Positions 40,731 to 50,329 of a stretch of DNA of 64,000 bases are shown here, piece by piece. Source of the stretch: Thalassobacillus devorans MSP14 (GTDB taxonomy: Bacteria; Bacillota; Bacilli; Bacillales; Halobacillaceae); contig NZ_KI543237.1 in assembly GCF_000496835.1 (NCBI RefSeq), positions 185,521 to 249,520 of the forward strand, given 5' to 3'. Each line of letters begins with the position of its first letter. Within the stretch, counting starts at the first letter, position 1. The notes beneath the pieces were generated by a model, which was not told the origin of the DNA, made no database searches, and saw only the letters and a program-made list of their open reading frames with translations. The translations under genes were made by a program, and so were the position numbers.

Positions 40731-41651
40731 TCAGATTTTATTTAATTCTTGCTTAAGTATTTCAGGTAAACGATCACTGGAAACGGCCGATGCTGAAATC
40801 CTTTCCTCTGTAATCGGATGGAGAAAGGATATCTTTGCTGCATGCAAAGCCAGTCGTGCATAGCCATCATTTTGCTTCTCATAAAGTTTATCGCCCGCTA
40901 TGGGATGGCCCTGATGATGCATATGTACACGAATCTGATGCGTTCTCCCCGTTTGAAGATCCAACTTGACCACACTGACGTGTTGCTTTTTATCATACCT
41001 GACCACCTGATACTCGGTCACTGCCCTTTGACCACCTGGTGACACTCGTCTTCTGTTGGGATGATGACGATCCTTTCCAATCGGGAAATCGATAATTCCT
41101 TGTTCTCGTTTAATCTGCCCATGAACCAGGGCAAGATACGTACGGCTGATGTTTCTCTTTTCCAGCTGACGGTCCATAACAGCTCCGGCCAATGCGTGTT
41201 TGGCAAACAGAATAGCGCCTGAAGTTTCTCTGTCCAGACGGTGGATGTGTCTTACTTTAGTCTCTACCCCATTTTCCATGTAGTAAAAAGCTACGCCATT
41301 GGCAAGTGTACCAGTCTGCCCGTCTTCATTCGGATGAGTATCGACTCCGGCAGGCTTGTTAACCACAAGTACATGATCATCCTCATATATTATTTGCATA
41401 TCCAGCTTGTCTGGAATAACCCCAAACTCCTCGCTTGGGAATAAGCGGACCCGGAAACGATCTTTAGCCTTTAACATGGTGGACCAGGAAAGCTGCTCTC
41501 CGTTTACCGTAGTGTCCTTATTCATCCGGAATTGATGCAATAGTTTTTTAGGGGTTTTCCAAACATCTTTCAATAAAGACTCGATCGTTACTCCTTCCCA
41601 TTTTTCAGGGATTACGATTTCAAACCATTCCCCTTGCTTATTCGTCTCCAT
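40731..41651 (-). CDS. RluA-family pseudouridine synthase
   Basis: RNA pseudouridine synthase of about 306 residues. The catalytic aspartate is in HRLDRETSG, preceded by the family motif [12 protein letters not shown] and followed by [12 protein letters not shown]. An N-terminal S4-like region may be present ([13 protein letters not shown]). Target RNA unknown. The start at 41651 is favoured (family length), although its ribosome-binding site is weak; the frame stays open to 41726. Confidence 0.88.
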   Translation of the reverse strand: METNKQGEWFEIVIPEKWEGVTIESLLKDVWKTPKKLLHQFRMNKDTTVNGEQLSWSTMLKAKDRFRVRLFPSEEFGVIPDKLDMQIIYEDDHVLVVNKPAGVDTHPNEDGQTGTLANGVAFYYMENGVETKVRHIHRLDRETSGAILFAKHALAGAVMDRQLEKRNISRTYLALVHGQIKREQGIIDFPIGKDRHHPNRRRVSPGGQRAVTEYQVVRYDKKQHVSVVKLDLQTGRTHQIRVHMHHQGHPIAGDKLYEKQNDGYARLALHAAKISFLHPITEERISASAVSSDRLPEILKQELNKI

Positions 41652-41772
41652 AAGGCACCAACTTTCTAAATGATGTTTTTTCAGACTATTTTCCCAATTA
41701 ATGCTAATATGGTTTATTATCTTCATTTATTGGAAAAGTAACTTACGTAACTAAAATTAGGAGGTATTGTAT

Positions 41773-42102
41773 ATGAGTCATGAAAAGTATTCCAGTGTGA
41801 TTGAAGTTTTACATGAATGTATGGAAGCCTGCAACCATTGTTACACATCCTGTCTTCAGGAAGACCATGTAAAAGAAATGGCAGAATGTATTCGTTTAGA
41901 TCGTGAATGCGCTGATATTTGTGGATTATTCGAACAGGCTCTCACCCGTGATACTCCTTATGTACAGGAGTTTGCACAACTTTGTGCAAAAGCATGCCGT
42001 GACTGTGGGGACGAATGCGCTAAGCATGACCATGATCATTGCCAGAAATGTGCTGAAGCATGCCGTAAGTGTGCAGACGAATGTGAAAAGTTAGTTTCAT
42101 AA
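41773..42102 (+). CDS. Four-helix-bundle copper storage protein Csp3
   Basis: A 109-residue cytosolic protein with 16 cysteines, most in CX2C and CX3C spacing along four helices (CMEACNHCYTSC, CIRLDRECADIC, CAKACRDCGDEC, CQKCAEACRKC), plus the HDHDHC cluster. It strongly resembles Csp3/YhjQ of B. subtilis, which packs many Cu(I) ions in its core. No signal peptide, so it acts inside the cell. Start at 41773 with GGAGG eight bases upstream. A direct repeat GTAACT-N3-GTAACT lies 21-35 bp before the start. It opens the copper cluster. Confidence 0.92.
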   Translation: MSHEKYSSVIEVLHECMEACNHCYTSCLQEDHVKEMAECIRLDRECADICGLFEQALTRDTPYVQEFAQLCAKACRDCGDECAKHDHDHCQKCAEACRKCADECEKLVS

Positions 42103-42108
42103 TACATG

Positions 42109-42160
42109 AAAAAAGCTGTCACAGAAAAGTTTAACAACCTTCTCCAGTGACAGCTTTTTT
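42109..42160. terminator. Bidirectional terminator between csp3 and the carboxypeptidase gene
   Basis: Stem AAAAAAGCTGTCAC (42109-42122) with GTGACAGCTTTTTT (42147-42160), 24-nt loop. It serves the converging genes on both strands. Confidence 0.85.
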
Positions 42161-42164
42161 ATGA

Positions 42165-43280
42165 TCATTTCGTAGAAAAGAGACTTGCAAACCATTGAAA
42201 AATGGCATCCTTCCAGGATAAATCCTTATCTTTTACTTCCTCACCCTTCTCCGTACCTACTGGTTCCCCGCTTGTTTCAGACACTTTTGATAATTTTCCT
42301 GTCGTCAAAATTCCATTGTCTGCTTCAACCAGCAGATATCCTTTTCTTGTCACTTTTTCTGTCATTACCGTCCCCTTTTTCCTGGTATAGGAAAGGGATT
42401 CTTCCAGCTCGTATACCACCCCATCTTGTTCATAAGTGGTTCCAGCAGGAATTGCAGCTGACTCATAATTTTCAAACCCATAATCAAATAAGTTACCAGC
42501 CTCCCTATAGGATTGTTCGGCATTCTTCGCCTTCAGTACGACGGCAATCAATTCCATACCACCGCGTTCAGCAGTACCAACCAAGGTATGACCTGATTTT
42601 GTAACCCACCCGGTCTTCACCCCGGTGGCATCATCGTAACGCCACAACAGACGATTGTGGTTGATGATTGTCGTTTTCCATTCTTCTCCATTCCATTTCA
42701 GCTTTTTTGTTCCTACGATTTCTTTGAAAGTTTCATTTTGCATGGCATATTTAGTTATTTTTGCCATGTCCCTTGCTGTTACGTAATGATCTTTGTTAAA
42801 TAACCCATGAGGATTGGTGAAATTGGAATTCTCTGTACCTGCTTTTTCTTCAGCAAAGGTATTCATCACCTGGGCAAAATTCTCGACACTTCCGCTCAAA
42901 TGCTCGGCAATGGCAATTCCAGCGTCATTACCGGAATTCATCAGCAAGCCCTGGATCAATTTTTTGAGTGGGACTTCTTCCCCTTCTTTCAAGTACACTC
43001 TGGTACCATCCACATTTCTTGCTCTCTCGCTCACGGTCACCTTATCCTCCAGTTCCCCCTGTTCGATAGCAATGATGCCGGTAAGAATCTTTGTGATACT
43101 AGCGGGGTACATTCTTTTATCACTATTTTTTTCGTATAAAACCTGACCGCTCTTCCCATCCATTAAAATAACTGCTTCACTGTTTGTTACTGGCTGCTTA
43201 TCCTCTGCTGCCATTCCTTCCTGTATGGAGAAGGTAAACAACAGGACATAAATCAACACATGAATCCAAATCCGGTTCAT
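42165..43280 (-). CDS. D-alanyl-D-alanine carboxypeptidase (DacF-like, PBP5 family)
   Basis: Secreted serine peptidase trimming peptidoglycan stem peptides. 371 residues with a signal peptide (about 1-24). The three penicillin-binding motifs are present: SITK with S61 and K64, SGN at 116-118, and KTG in GVKTGWV. A C-terminal beta domain follows, with an amphipathic end that may touch the membrane. The start at 43280 has GGAGG eight bases upstream; the ATG at 43286 is too close. DacF-type enzymes often act in sporulation cortex formation, not provable here. Confidence 0.9.
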   Translation of the reverse strand: MNRIWIHVLIYVLLFTFSIQEGMAAEDKQPVTNSEAVILMDGKSGQVLYEKNSDKRMYPASITKILTGIIAIEQGELEDKVTVSERARNVDGTRVYLKEGEEVPLKKLIQGLLMNSGNDAGIAIAEHLSGSVENFAQVMNTFAEEKAGTENSNFTNPHGLFNKDHYVTARDMAKITKYAMQNETFKEIVGTKKLKWNGEEWKTTIINHNRLLWRYDDATGVKTGWVTKSGHTLVGTAERGGMELIAVVLKAKNAEQSYREAGNLFDYGFENYESAAIPAGTTYEQDGVVYELEESLSYTRKKGTVMTEKVTRKGYLLVEADNGILTTGKLSKVSETSGEPVGTEKGEEVKDKDLSWKDAIFQWFASLFSTK

Positions 43281-43469
43281 TATCATATCCTCCAGCGTTC
43301 GTCATATTCTGACATTCTTCTTTCCTGATTATATATGATGAACTAGAAATTGAAAAAGGAAGATGCAGGAAGCATCATTCCCCATAAAAGAAAAACCTTT
43401 TTCTGCATAAATTCTCCACAAAAATTAAATATAATTTGTCCATATGATATTCTTACGAAGGAGCTGCTT

Positions 43470-44471
43470 ATGATTAAAAACCTATTAATAATAACAAGTC
43501 TCAGTATAGGCGTAATCCTTACAGGCTGTAGCCAAAGTGAAGAAAATGAAGATGCACAGAACGACAAAACAGAACAAACAGATTCCCAAAAGAGTCAGTC
43601 CCAGGATCAATCTAATGGTGATCTGGCTGAATTCCTTCAGCCTTTTGATGGTTCTGTCAATCATGTCCATGGCATCGGCTATATGAATCCTGAGAATGGG
43701 GTAGCATTTGCTTCTCATACCGGCCTTAAATTTTATAAAAATGGGAAATGGCAGGAAACAAAAGGACAATATAATGATTATATGGGATTCAATGCGGTGG
43801 AGGGCGGTTTTTATACTTCCGGTCATCCAGGTAAAGACTCTGATTTGCCAAACCCTTTAGGCCTTAAGAAAAGTTTTGATGGCGGCCAAACTATGGAGAA
43901 TCTTGGTTTTGAAGGGGAAAGCGATTTTCATACGATGGGAGTCGGTTATAAAAACCATGCTATCTACCTTATGAACCTCCAGCCGAACTCCAAGCTTGAG
44001 GCAGGTTTCTATCGCAGTTTAGATGATGGCAAAACGTGGGAATCCGTAGCTGCTAAAGGATTAAGCACCAGCCCTTACGCTATTGCTGTCCATCCAACAG
44101 ATGAGAATACTATTGCCGCTTCCACCAAAAACGGTGTCTACCTGAGTGAAGATGGCGGGAAGTCTTTTGAGTCGGTTAAAGAAAACACCCAGGGTACAGC
44201 TTTATTTTTCGAAGAGGATACCTTATATTACTCTACTTATTCCAATGAACCAGCTATGGGAGCCGTAAATCTGAAAGATCGTTCCACGGAAACGATCTCG
44301 TTGCCTGATATCGGACAGCAAGCTATTTTGTACATTGCTAAGAACCATGCTGCCGAGAAAGAGTTCACTATTCTTTCAAGTAACGGGGAGACAAACAATG
44401 CATACAGAACTACCAATAGAGGTTCAAATTGGCAGCAAATCATCGACCAGGGAAAACCGCTTACTAAGTAA
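43470..44471 (+). CDS. F510_1955-like Asp-box beta-propeller lipoprotein
   Basis: A 333-residue lipoprotein: signal peptide with lipobox LTGC, a low-complexity acidic and Ser/Gln linker, then a propeller with Asp-box turns (SFDGGQT, SLDDGKTW, SEDGGKSF, TTNRGSNW). The domain architecture resembles sialidase-like or Vps10-like folds, but no glycosidase residues can be assigned. The start at 43470 has AAGGAG six bases upstream; the open frame continues 40 codons further without support. Located in the copper cluster, role unknown. Confidence 0.75.
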   Translation: MIKNLLIITSLSIGVILTGCSQSEENEDAQNDKTEQTDSQKSQSQDQSNGDLAEFLQPFDGSVNHVHGIGYMNPENGVAFASHTGLKFYKNGKWQETKGQYNDYMGFNAVEGGFYTSGHPGKDSDLPNPLGLKKSFDGGQTMENLGFEGESDFHTMGVGYKNHAIYLMNLQPNSKLEAGFYRSLDDGKTWESVAAKGLSTSPYAIAVHPTDENTIAASTKNGVYLSEDGGKSFESVKENTQGTALFFEEDTLYYSTYSNEPAMGAVNLKDRSTETISLPDIGQQAILYIAKNHAAEKEFTILSSNGETNNAYRTTNRGSNWQQIIDQGKPLTK

Positions 44472-44504
44472 TTTAATTGTCATATAAAATTACGTTTCTC
44501 CTTA

Positions 44505-44518
44505 TACCTGTCGAGGTA
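44505..44518 (+). promoter_or_regulatory. Perfect palindrome upstream of the rhodanese gene
   Basis: TACCTGTCGAGGTA, 36 bp upstream of the ATG. The TACC/GGTA edges recall operators of the CsoR/CstR repressor family, and CstR controls rhodanese genes in Staphylococcus. No CsoR-family gene is in the window. Confidence 0.35.
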
Positions 44519-44554
44519 CATTTATTATATAACAAATCATAAGGAGGTATTTTA

Positions 44555-44854
44555 ATGGCAACAAAAATCAACCAAGAGACAGCTGACGAGAAACGCAATC
44601 AGGCAGATGTGGAAGTGCTTGATGTAAGAACAGACGAGGAAGTCGAAGAAGGCATGATTCCTGATGCCATTCATATTCCTCTACACCAAATTGAAAATAA
44701 AGTGGATGAGCTTGATGAAAATAAAGAATATATCACTGTCTGTGCATCCGGAAAACGAAGTGACAAAGCTGCCGACTTTTTAAATGAGCAAGGCTATCAG
44801 GCTAAAACCCTGGATGGCGGGATGCACGAATGGAACGGAGAAGTCACTCAATAA
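44555..44854 (+). CDS. Single-domain rhodanese
   Basis: A 99-residue sulfurtransferase domain. The active-site cysteine C63 sits in VCASGKRS, and the CH2A/CH2B-type motifs VLDVRTDEE and GMIPDAIHIP are intact. It transfers sulfane sulfur to thiols or proteins in the cytoplasm. AAGGAGGT lies well before the ATG. Together with CoADR 4 kb away it suggests persulfide handling. Confidence 0.9.
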   Translation: MATKINQETADEKRNQADVEVLDVRTDEEVEEGMIPDAIHIPLHQIENKVDELDENKEYITVCASGKRSDKAADFLNEQGYQAKTLDGGMHEWNGEVTQ

Positions 44855-44863
44855 AGATGTTGC

Positions 44864-44889
44864 AAAAGCTGGCGGTAGGCCAGCTTTTG
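44864..44889 (+). terminator. Terminator after the rhodanese gene
   Basis: Perfect 10-bp stem AAAAGCTGGC with GCCAGCTTTT, 5-nt loop, 10 nt past the stop codon. The flanks allow weak action on the minus strand too. Confidence 0.75.
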
Positions 44890-44893
44890 TTGT

Positions 44894-45022
44894 TCATGAA
44901 GAGTTACTGAACTGGGGGGATTTCTTCTCTTGGCCGGAACCACGCTGGACAGTATCCTTTAAAGGCGCACCAATATGCATCCACTCATGAACTGCGCAGA
45001 CGTGAAAAAGAATCATAAGCAT
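44894..45022 (-). CDS. Possible 42-residue small protein
   Basis: ATG at 45022 on the minus strand with AGGAG six bases upstream, and TATTAT just before it, encodes 42 residues beginning MLMILFHVCAVHEWMHIGAP and ending KKSPQFSNSS. The first 18 residues are hydrophobic and rich in H, M and C, which would suit metal contact. The frame stops just before the rhodanese terminator. Nothing recognisable; may be chance. Confidence 0.3.
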   Translation of the reverse strand: MLMILFHVCAVHEWMHIGAPLKDTVQRGSGQEKKSPQFSNSS

Positions 45023-45082
45023 TTCATTCTCCTATAATAGCGCACAAAGTTGTTATACTAGATTTAAAAAGGGGACTAAAGT

Positions 45083-45697
45083 ATGGCAAATAAGCAGCAT
45101 ACCGACACGATCAAACAGAGATACAACCGTATTTCCAGCGTATTTGACCTTATGGACCGTATGATTCGTGAAGAATGGCGGGAAGAACTGCTCCAACATG
45201 CTGATGGAAAAGTATTAGAAGTTGGAATTGGAACTGGTTCCAACCTTCAATATTATCCACCTCAAGTTGAGGTCACAGGAATAGACTTCAGTCCGGCAAT
45301 GCTCCGGAAAGCAAGAGTAAAAGCGGAGAAGATGCCTCAAAATTTCAAGTTGCTGGAAATGGATGCACAGCAGATGGAATTCCAGGACAATACATTCGAC
45401 ACCGTAGTCTCTACCTGCGTTTTTTGCTCTGTGCCAGACCCCGTACAAGGCTTAAAAGAAATTCGAAGGGTCATCAAACCCGATGGAAAAATCATCATGC
45501 TGGAGCATATGCGTAGTGAAAATGAACTTGCCGGAAAAATGATGGATTTTTTAAACCCGATTGGCCTGCACATTGTAGGAGCAAATATAAATCGGAAAAC
45601 GATGGATAATATCCAAAAAGCAGGGATGAAAATTGAAAGTGAAGAATTCCTGATGACCACGATTATGCGAAGGCTGATTCTTTCTCCGAATAAATAA
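45083..45697 (+). CDS. Class I SAM-dependent methyltransferase
   Basis: A 204-residue UbiE-like methyltransferase. Motif I VLEVGIGTGSNL is near 44-55, the acidic loop VTGIDFSPAML follows, and the post-I region reads NTFDTVVST. Several cysteines (STCVFCSVPDP) sit near the active site, a feature shared with phospholipid-N-methyltransferase- and arsenite-type relatives, but the ArsM cysteine pattern is not complete. Substrate unknown. AAGGGGA lies upstream of the ATG. Confidence 0.8.
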   Translation: MANKQHTDTIKQRYNRISSVFDLMDRMIREEWREELLQHADGKVLEVGIGTGSNLQYYPPQVEVTGIDFSPAMLRKARVKAEKMPQNFKLLEMDAQQMEFQDNTFDTVVSTCVFCSVPDPVQGLKEIRRVIKPDGKIIMLEHMRSENELAGKMMDFLNPIGLHIVGANINRKTMDNIQKAGMKIESEEFLMTTIMRRLILSPNK

Positions 45698-45800
45698 CAA
45701 TAATATAGCTTTAATTTTTTCTAATATCGTTTAACCATTACCAAAAACCGGGTACGGTATTATTGGACCCAGAAAGCCCTGAAAATAGGAGATGATTACT

Positions 45801-46103
45801 TTGAAAAAATTCGTAATTGGCGTATTATCTTTAGGAATTGCTGCTACAAGTGGAGTAACTGGGGTACAGGCACATAGTGATAGCGAGCAACCAAAAGTCA
45901 ATAGTGAACAGCACATGGAAATGATGAAAGAAATGCGTGAAATGATGCAGGAAACTAATGCTCAAGTCAATTATGGCCAAGTAAAGAAAGCGATGGAAGA
46001 AGTAAAACCGGAAATGACAAACACAGAAATCAAAGAGATGATGGCATCTATGCATGGTACGCATGCAGCCAAACCAAGCTCTAACTTTGAGCCAATGGAA
46101 TAG
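45801..46103 (+). CDS. Secreted Met/His-rich small protein
   Basis: A 100-residue protein with a cleavable signal peptide (cut near VQA-HS). The mature part is rich in methionine and histidine (HMEMMKEMREMMQ and MMASMHGTHAA), a composition common in extracytoplasmic Cu(I)-binding proteins. TTG at 45801 is the likely start, with AGGAG nine bases upstream; the in-frame ATG at 45792 abuts that site. Family not recognised. Confidence 0.7.
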   Translation: MKKFVIGVLSLGIAATSGVTGVQAHSDSEQPKVNSEQHMEMMKEMREMMQETNAQVNYGQVKKAMEEVKPEMTNTEIKEMMASMHGTHAAKPSSNFEPME

Positions 46104-46148
46104 AAAAACAACCCCTGAAGAATATAAAATTTCTTCAGGGGTTGTTTC
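46104..46148 (+). terminator. Terminator after the Met/His-rich protein gene
   Basis: Perfect 14-bp stem CAACCCCTGAAGAA (46109-46122) with TTCTTCAGGGGTTG (46131-46144), followed by TTT. Directly after the stop codon. Confidence 0.88.
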
Positions 46149-46181
46149 ATTTTGCTCTTATTTTAACATTACTAGGTTTTA

Positions 46182-46219
46182 AAAATGACTGTCTAGCCAC
46201 TATAGTGAGACAGTCTTTT
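46182..46219 (-). terminator. Terminator after the multicopper oxidase gene
   Basis: 8-bp stem GACTGTCT (46187-46194) with AGACAGTC (46208-46215), T-rich tail on the minus strand. It lies 22 nt past the oxidase stop. Confidence 0.7.
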
Positions 46220-46241
46220 ATCCTTTATTCAGTTCTCATAG

Positions 46242-47777
46242 TTATTGTGGATGGTTTTCATACTTTCCACCAAGTTCAAATGGAGAATAAACTCCCTGGT
46301 AATCGACAATCGTTACCATACCGCGTTCTGCATGGTTGTTATCATGACAATGAAACAGCCATTCACCTTTGTTATTCGCTTTAAAATATACCGTATATTC
46401 TTCACCAGGCTTTACATGTATCAGGTCTTTGACGATAGGATTGTCTAAAGCCGTTCCATTTTTAGATACGACCTGGAACCTATGGCCATGTAAGTGCATC
46501 GGGTGGTTCATTCTTCCAGAATTCGTAATGTTCACTTTTACGATATCACCATTTTCTACTTTGATGGGAGGGGTTTCCGGGAAAACTTCATTGTTGATTT
46601 GAAAGGCCATTCCTTGGCCCATATTCATTCCCATACTTAAATCCATATTGTATGTGACATCAGGGTCAGGTGTCTCTTCAAAAATCAATTCTTCACTTCC
46701 ATAAGTAACACCCGTGGCTATTTCGGAGCTTGAAGCAATATTTATCTGGTCAGATGGATGATCAGCATTTTCTTTTGTCACCACGGGTATTCTCATTTCT
46801 TCTGCATTTTCAATATTTGTTTTTTGTGCAATGACTTCTGATTCACTATTTTGTTTCGTATATTCGACATCTATTCGCTCTCCTGGAGCAATTTCCAATA
46901 CATTTGAAGAACCTTTCTTTCCATTTACCTTTTCTGCATCATTGGCGATTACTTTCATCGAACCCTTTGGGAAAACTAACTGGTGCTGTTGGAAGCCTGC
47001 ATTTACGAAACGGAGCCGTGCCGTCTCCCCTTCTTTGATCACAAGTGGATCAATGCCTTCTCCTGATTTTCCATTAACGGTGAAAGTATCGTACATTTGC
47101 TGTGTATCAGCTTCCCCATCGCCGGACATGGCCCCCATCATCATACCGCCCATATTGGACATATCTCGTTTTTCTTGATTAACAGCCCATTCGTCAAGGA
47201 TGTAAAATTCATCGCGGTCATATTCTTTTTCTTTTTCCTCAACCACCAGGGAGCCATACAAACCTTTATCCACCTGTGTGGAACTGTGCTGGTGGGAGTG
47301 ATACCAATAGGTGCCTGCGTCCTCAGCAATATATTCGTACGTAAACGTTTCGCCCGGCTGCACAGCATTTTGAGTCAGACCTGGAACACCATCCATTTTA
47401 TTTGGCAGCAGAACCCCATGCCAGTGAATAGTAACAGGGACATCCAGCTCATTTTTCAGATTGATTCTTACGAAGTCTCCCTCCGTCACACGCAAAGGTT
47501 CCCCTGGCACTGTCCCATTATATGTCCATGCGTTCACAGTTTCACCATTTCCTAACTCCCATTCCGTCTCTTGAGCTGTCAGATCGAATGTTTTTACGGA
47601 TCGATCTCCAGCCTCCTGGTTGCCTATATCTAAAATACTTGTCCCTTCCTCTTCCAAAATCCCTTCAGGTAAAGACTGGCTGCTGTTGTTGTTATAAAAG
47701 GGGGAGTTAAAAAATAGAACGACCCCTATGCCTAATAATATAAGAATACTGACCGACCCGATAATTTTCCTGTTCAT
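46242..47777 (-). CDS. Multicopper oxidase (CopA/CueO-type)
   Basis: A 511-residue membrane-anchored oxidase with an N-terminal hydrophobic segment (about 5-24) and three cupredoxin domains. All four copper motifs are present: HWHG (118-121), HSH (160-162), HPMHLHGH near 425, and HCHDNNHAERGM (476-487) containing the type 1 cysteine C477 and axial M487. Met-rich inserts (NMGGMMMGAMSG; MDLSMGMNMGQGM) suggest cuprous oxidase activity. It sits between a secreted Met-rich protein and the CopB ATPase, so copper detoxification is the likely role. Confidence 0.93.
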   Translation of the reverse strand: MNRKIIGSVSILILLGIGVVLFFNSPFYNNNSSQSLPEGILEEEGTSILDIGNQEAGDRSVKTFDLTAQETEWELGNGETVNAWTYNGTVPGEPLRVTEGDFVRINLKNELDVPVTIHWHGVLLPNKMDGVPGLTQNAVQPGETFTYEYIAEDAGTYWYHSHQHSSTQVDKGLYGSLVVEEKEKEYDRDEFYILDEWAVNQEKRDMSNMGGMMMGAMSGDGEADTQQMYDTFTVNGKSGEGIDPLVIKEGETARLRFVNAGFQQHQLVFPKGSMKVIANDAEKVNGKKGSSNVLEIAPGERIDVEYTKQNSESEVIAQKTNIENAEEMRIPVVTKENADHPSDQINIASSSEIATGVTYGSEELIFEETPDPDVTYNMDLSMGMNMGQGMAFQINNEVFPETPPIKVENGDIVKVNITNSGRMNHPMHLHGHRFQVVSKNGTALDNPIVKDLIHVKPGEEYTVYFKANNKGEWLFHCHDNNHAERGMVTIVDYQGVYSPFELGGKYENHPQ

Positions 47778-47812
47778 CTTGCTTCACCTCATCATTTTTT
47801 CTGACTGTACAA

Positions 47813-47847
47813 TTAATACCCGAAAACAGTGCAGATATCGTGCAGAT
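47813..47847 (-). promoter_or_regulatory. Direct repeats upstream of the multicopper oxidase gene
   Basis: On the minus strand ATCTGCAC-GAT-ATCTGCAC (47829-47847), two exact 8-bp repeats with an 11-bp period, followed 10 nt later by TATTAA (47813-47818), a plausible -10. The 11-bp period over the -35 region is typical of OmpR-family response regulators; the nearby regulator at 50.8 kb is the obvious candidate. Confidence 0.5.
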
Positions 47848-47866
47848 TTTGTAAATAAAACATGAA

Positions 47867-47897
47867 AGGCTGTGCAAGAATAACTCTCACACAGCCT
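47867..47897 (-). terminator. Terminator after copB
   Basis: 8-bp stem AGGCTGTG (47867-47874) with CACAGCCT (47890-47897). The tail on the minus strand is T-rich but interrupted. Confidence 0.6.
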
Positions 47898-47903
47898 CTC
47901 TTA

Positions 47904-50042
47904 TTAAGCTTTTAATAGTTTGGCGTTGATTGCCACAATGACGGTGCTCAGACTCATCAGTACTGCCCCGACAGCAGGACTTAATATTAGCCCCATAAAT
48001 GCGAGCGCGCCCGCCGCAAGTGGAATGGCAATAATGTTATAGCCAGCTGCCCACCATAAATTCTGTACCATTTTCCGGTACGTTTTCTTCGATAGATCTA
48101 TGATACTTACTACGTCTTTTGGATTGCTTTTTACTAATACCACATCAGCTGTTTCCATTGCCACATCCGTACCGCTCCCGATAGCAATTCCTAAGTCAGC
48201 TGTAGCCAGAGCAGGAGCATCGTTGACACCATCTCCTGTCATGGCAACCTTCCAGCCTTTCTGCTGGATTTTTTTAACCTGGTCAGATTTGTTATGCGGA
48301 AGTACTTCTGCATAGACTTCATCAATTCCTACCTGTTCTGCCACCCAATCTGCTACCTTTTGATTATCACCTGTCAGCATAATCGGGTGGATGTTCATTG
48401 CTTTCAATTCAGATATGGCATCTTTGGCAGTATCTCTGACCATATCTGCTAACGCGATCATACCCATCAATTCATCTTCGACCACTACGAAGACAACCGT
48501 TTTTCCTTTTTCAGAAAGGGAATTGAATTGGTCCTTATCATAGTCAAACGAACGCTCATTGACATAACCGGGACTGACTACGAGTACTTCTTTACCTTCT
48601 ACCGTTCCTTTCAGGCCTTTGCCTGTCATCGATTCAAAATCTGATACTTCTTTCAGCTTCCATTCTTTTTCCTGGGCTTTGTGAAGCACGCCCTCTGCAA
48701 GTGGATGCTCGGAGTTCTGTTCGGCACTCGCAGCCCATAGCAGGACTTCTTCTTCGTCATGAGAGCCTGCAGGAATAATGTCAGTAACACCGAACTCCCC
48801 TTTTGTCAGGGTACCGGTTTTATCAAAGACAACGGCATTCAACTCACGTGCCCCTTCAAAATTGGTACGGTTCCTGATTAATAAGCCTTTTCTTGCAGAA
48901 ATTGAAGTTGAAACAGCTACCACAAGCGGTGCAGCCAGTCCAAGCGCGTGGGGACAAGTAATGACCATGACTGTAACCATCCGCTCCAGGGCGACATCGA
49001 ACGCATAGCCTAACGCGAGCCAGATGAACAAAGTGCCGAAGCCAGAAGCTAAGGCGATATAAAATAACCATTTTGCCGCCCGGTTCGCTAAGTCCTGGGC
49101 TTTCGACTTCGATTCCTGGGCTTCTTTTACTAAGGTGATGACTTGAGAAAGATAAGTGTCATCTCCTGTCTTCTGAACCTCGATTTTAAGGGAGCCTTCC
49201 TGGTTGACTGCGCCTCCGATAACTTCTTCATCGACATTTTTTTCTACAGGCATGGATTCCCCGGTCAGCATCGATTCATCAATAGCTGATTTTCCTTCAG
49301 TAATGACACCATCTACCGGGATTTTTTCACCTGGTTTTACTAAAACGATATCACCAGTGCTCAACTTAGAAACAGCAACATCCTCTGTTTCACCATCTTC
49401 TTTGACACGGTGCGCTTCATTCGGCATCAGCTTGACCAATTCTTCCAGAGCATTGGAAGCTCCCATGATGGAACGCATTTCGATCCAATGACCTAATAGC
49501 ATGATATCGATAAGCGTTGCCAGCTCCCAGAAGAAATTCTTTCCGCTCCACCCGAATACGACGAGTGAACTGTAACCATAAGCCACGAAAATCGCTAATC
49601 CGATCAAAGTCATCATACCAGGGTTTTTCTGCTTCAATTCACTGAGACCGCCGGTAAGGAATGGCCAGCCACCATAGAAAAATACAATGGTAGAAAGACC
49701 GAATAAAATCCATTGATCAAATGGAAAGCTCCAATCCACACCGAGGAAACCCTGGATCATTGGAGATAGTATTAAAATCGGCACGGTTAATAGTAATGAA
49801 ATGTAAAATCGTTTCTTAAAATCAGCTACCATGTCTCCATGGTCGTGATCATGATGATCATGGCCGCCTTCATGCCCTTCATGGTGCTCATGGTGCTCAT
49901 GATGTCCAATCTCTTCATGTCCATGCTCTTCATGTCCTTCATGATGATGCTGATCATCGTGATGTTCATGATTAACATGCTCTTCTTGCTCGAGAAGATG
50001 ATTCTGATTATTTTCTTTCTGTTTGTCTTTATCAGCCATCAT
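47904..50042 (-). CDS. copB: Copper-translocating P-type ATPase, CopB type
   Basis: P1B-type ATPase of 712 residues. The cytoplasmic N-terminus has about 23 histidines in the first 70 residues instead of CXXC metal domains. The transmembrane metal site is CPH (363-365), the mark of the CopB subgroup. TGES is at 260-263, the phosphorylated D407 in DKTGT, and [10 protein letters not shown] in the hinge. It probably exports copper. Two ATG codons (50042, 50039) fit the GGAG site. Cotranscribed with the SHOCT gene upstream, under a palindromic operator. Confidence 0.94.
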   Translation of the reverse strand: MMADKDKQKENNQNHLLEQEEHVNHEHHDDQHHHEGHEEHGHEEIGHHEHHEHHEGHEGGHDHHDHDHGDMVADFKKRFYISLLLTVPILILSPMIQGFLGVDWSFPFDQWILFGLSTIVFFYGGWPFLTGGLSELKQKNPGMMTLIGLAIFVAYGYSSLVVFGWSGKNFFWELATLIDIMLLGHWIEMRSIMGASNALEELVKLMPNEAHRVKEDGETEDVAVSKLSTGDIVLVKPGEKIPVDGVITEGKSAIDESMLTGESMPVEKNVDEEVIGGAVNQEGSLKIEVQKTGDDTYLSQVITLVKEAQESKSKAQDLANRAAKWLFYIALASGFGTLFIWLALGYAFDVALERMVTVMVITCPHALGLAAPLVVAVSTSISARKGLLIRNRTNFEGARELNAVVFDKTGTLTKGEFGVTDIIPAGSHDEEEVLLWAASAEQNSEHPLAEGVLHKAQEKEWKLKEVSDFESMTGKGLKGTVEGKEVLVVSPGYVNERSFDYDKDQFNSLSEKGKTVVFVVVEDELMGMIALADMVRDTAKDAISELKAMNIHPIMLTGDNQKVADWVAEQVGIDEVYAEVLPHNKSDQVKKIQQKGWKVAMTGDGVNDAPALATADLGIAIGSGTDVAMETADVVLVKSNPKDVVSIIDLSKKTYRKMVQNLWWAAGYNIIAIPLAAGALAFMGLILSPAVGAVLMSLSTVIVAINAKLLKA

Positions 50043-50061
50043 GATGCTCCTTTCTTCTGGA

Positions 50062-50301
50062 TTATTCTTCTAATTTACGTTTTAAACGATCGTATTCTTC
50101 TTCCGAAATTTCTCCTCTCGCTAATCTTTCTTTCAATGTATCCAGAGGTTTAGTATTCGAGGTATGGTCCGGCTTATTACTGGTACCTGGTTTCATCATC
50201 CAAATTACTATAGCAATAATAGCAATGATGATCAGAATCCAAATAAATCCAAAGCCAAAAAAACCTCCCATCCCTCCGTTCATCCCACCGCCATTCATCA
50301 T
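50062..50301 (-). CDS. Small SHOCT-domain membrane protein
   Basis: A 79-residue protein: Gly/Met-rich N-terminus ([13 protein letters not shown]), one transmembrane helix (about 18-36), and a C-terminal SHOCT motif ([22 protein letters not shown]). SHOCT tails usually mediate oligomerisation. Such proteins often accompany copper ATPases in Bacillaceae. It precedes copB by 19 bp and shares its promoter. Confidence 0.8.
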   Translation of the reverse strand: MMNGGGMNGGMGGFFGFGFIWILIIIAIIAIVIWMMKPGTSNKPDHTSNTKPLDTLKERLARGEISEEEYDRLKRKLEE

Positions 50302-50329
50302 AAATATCTCGCTCCTTTTTCATCTTCAT

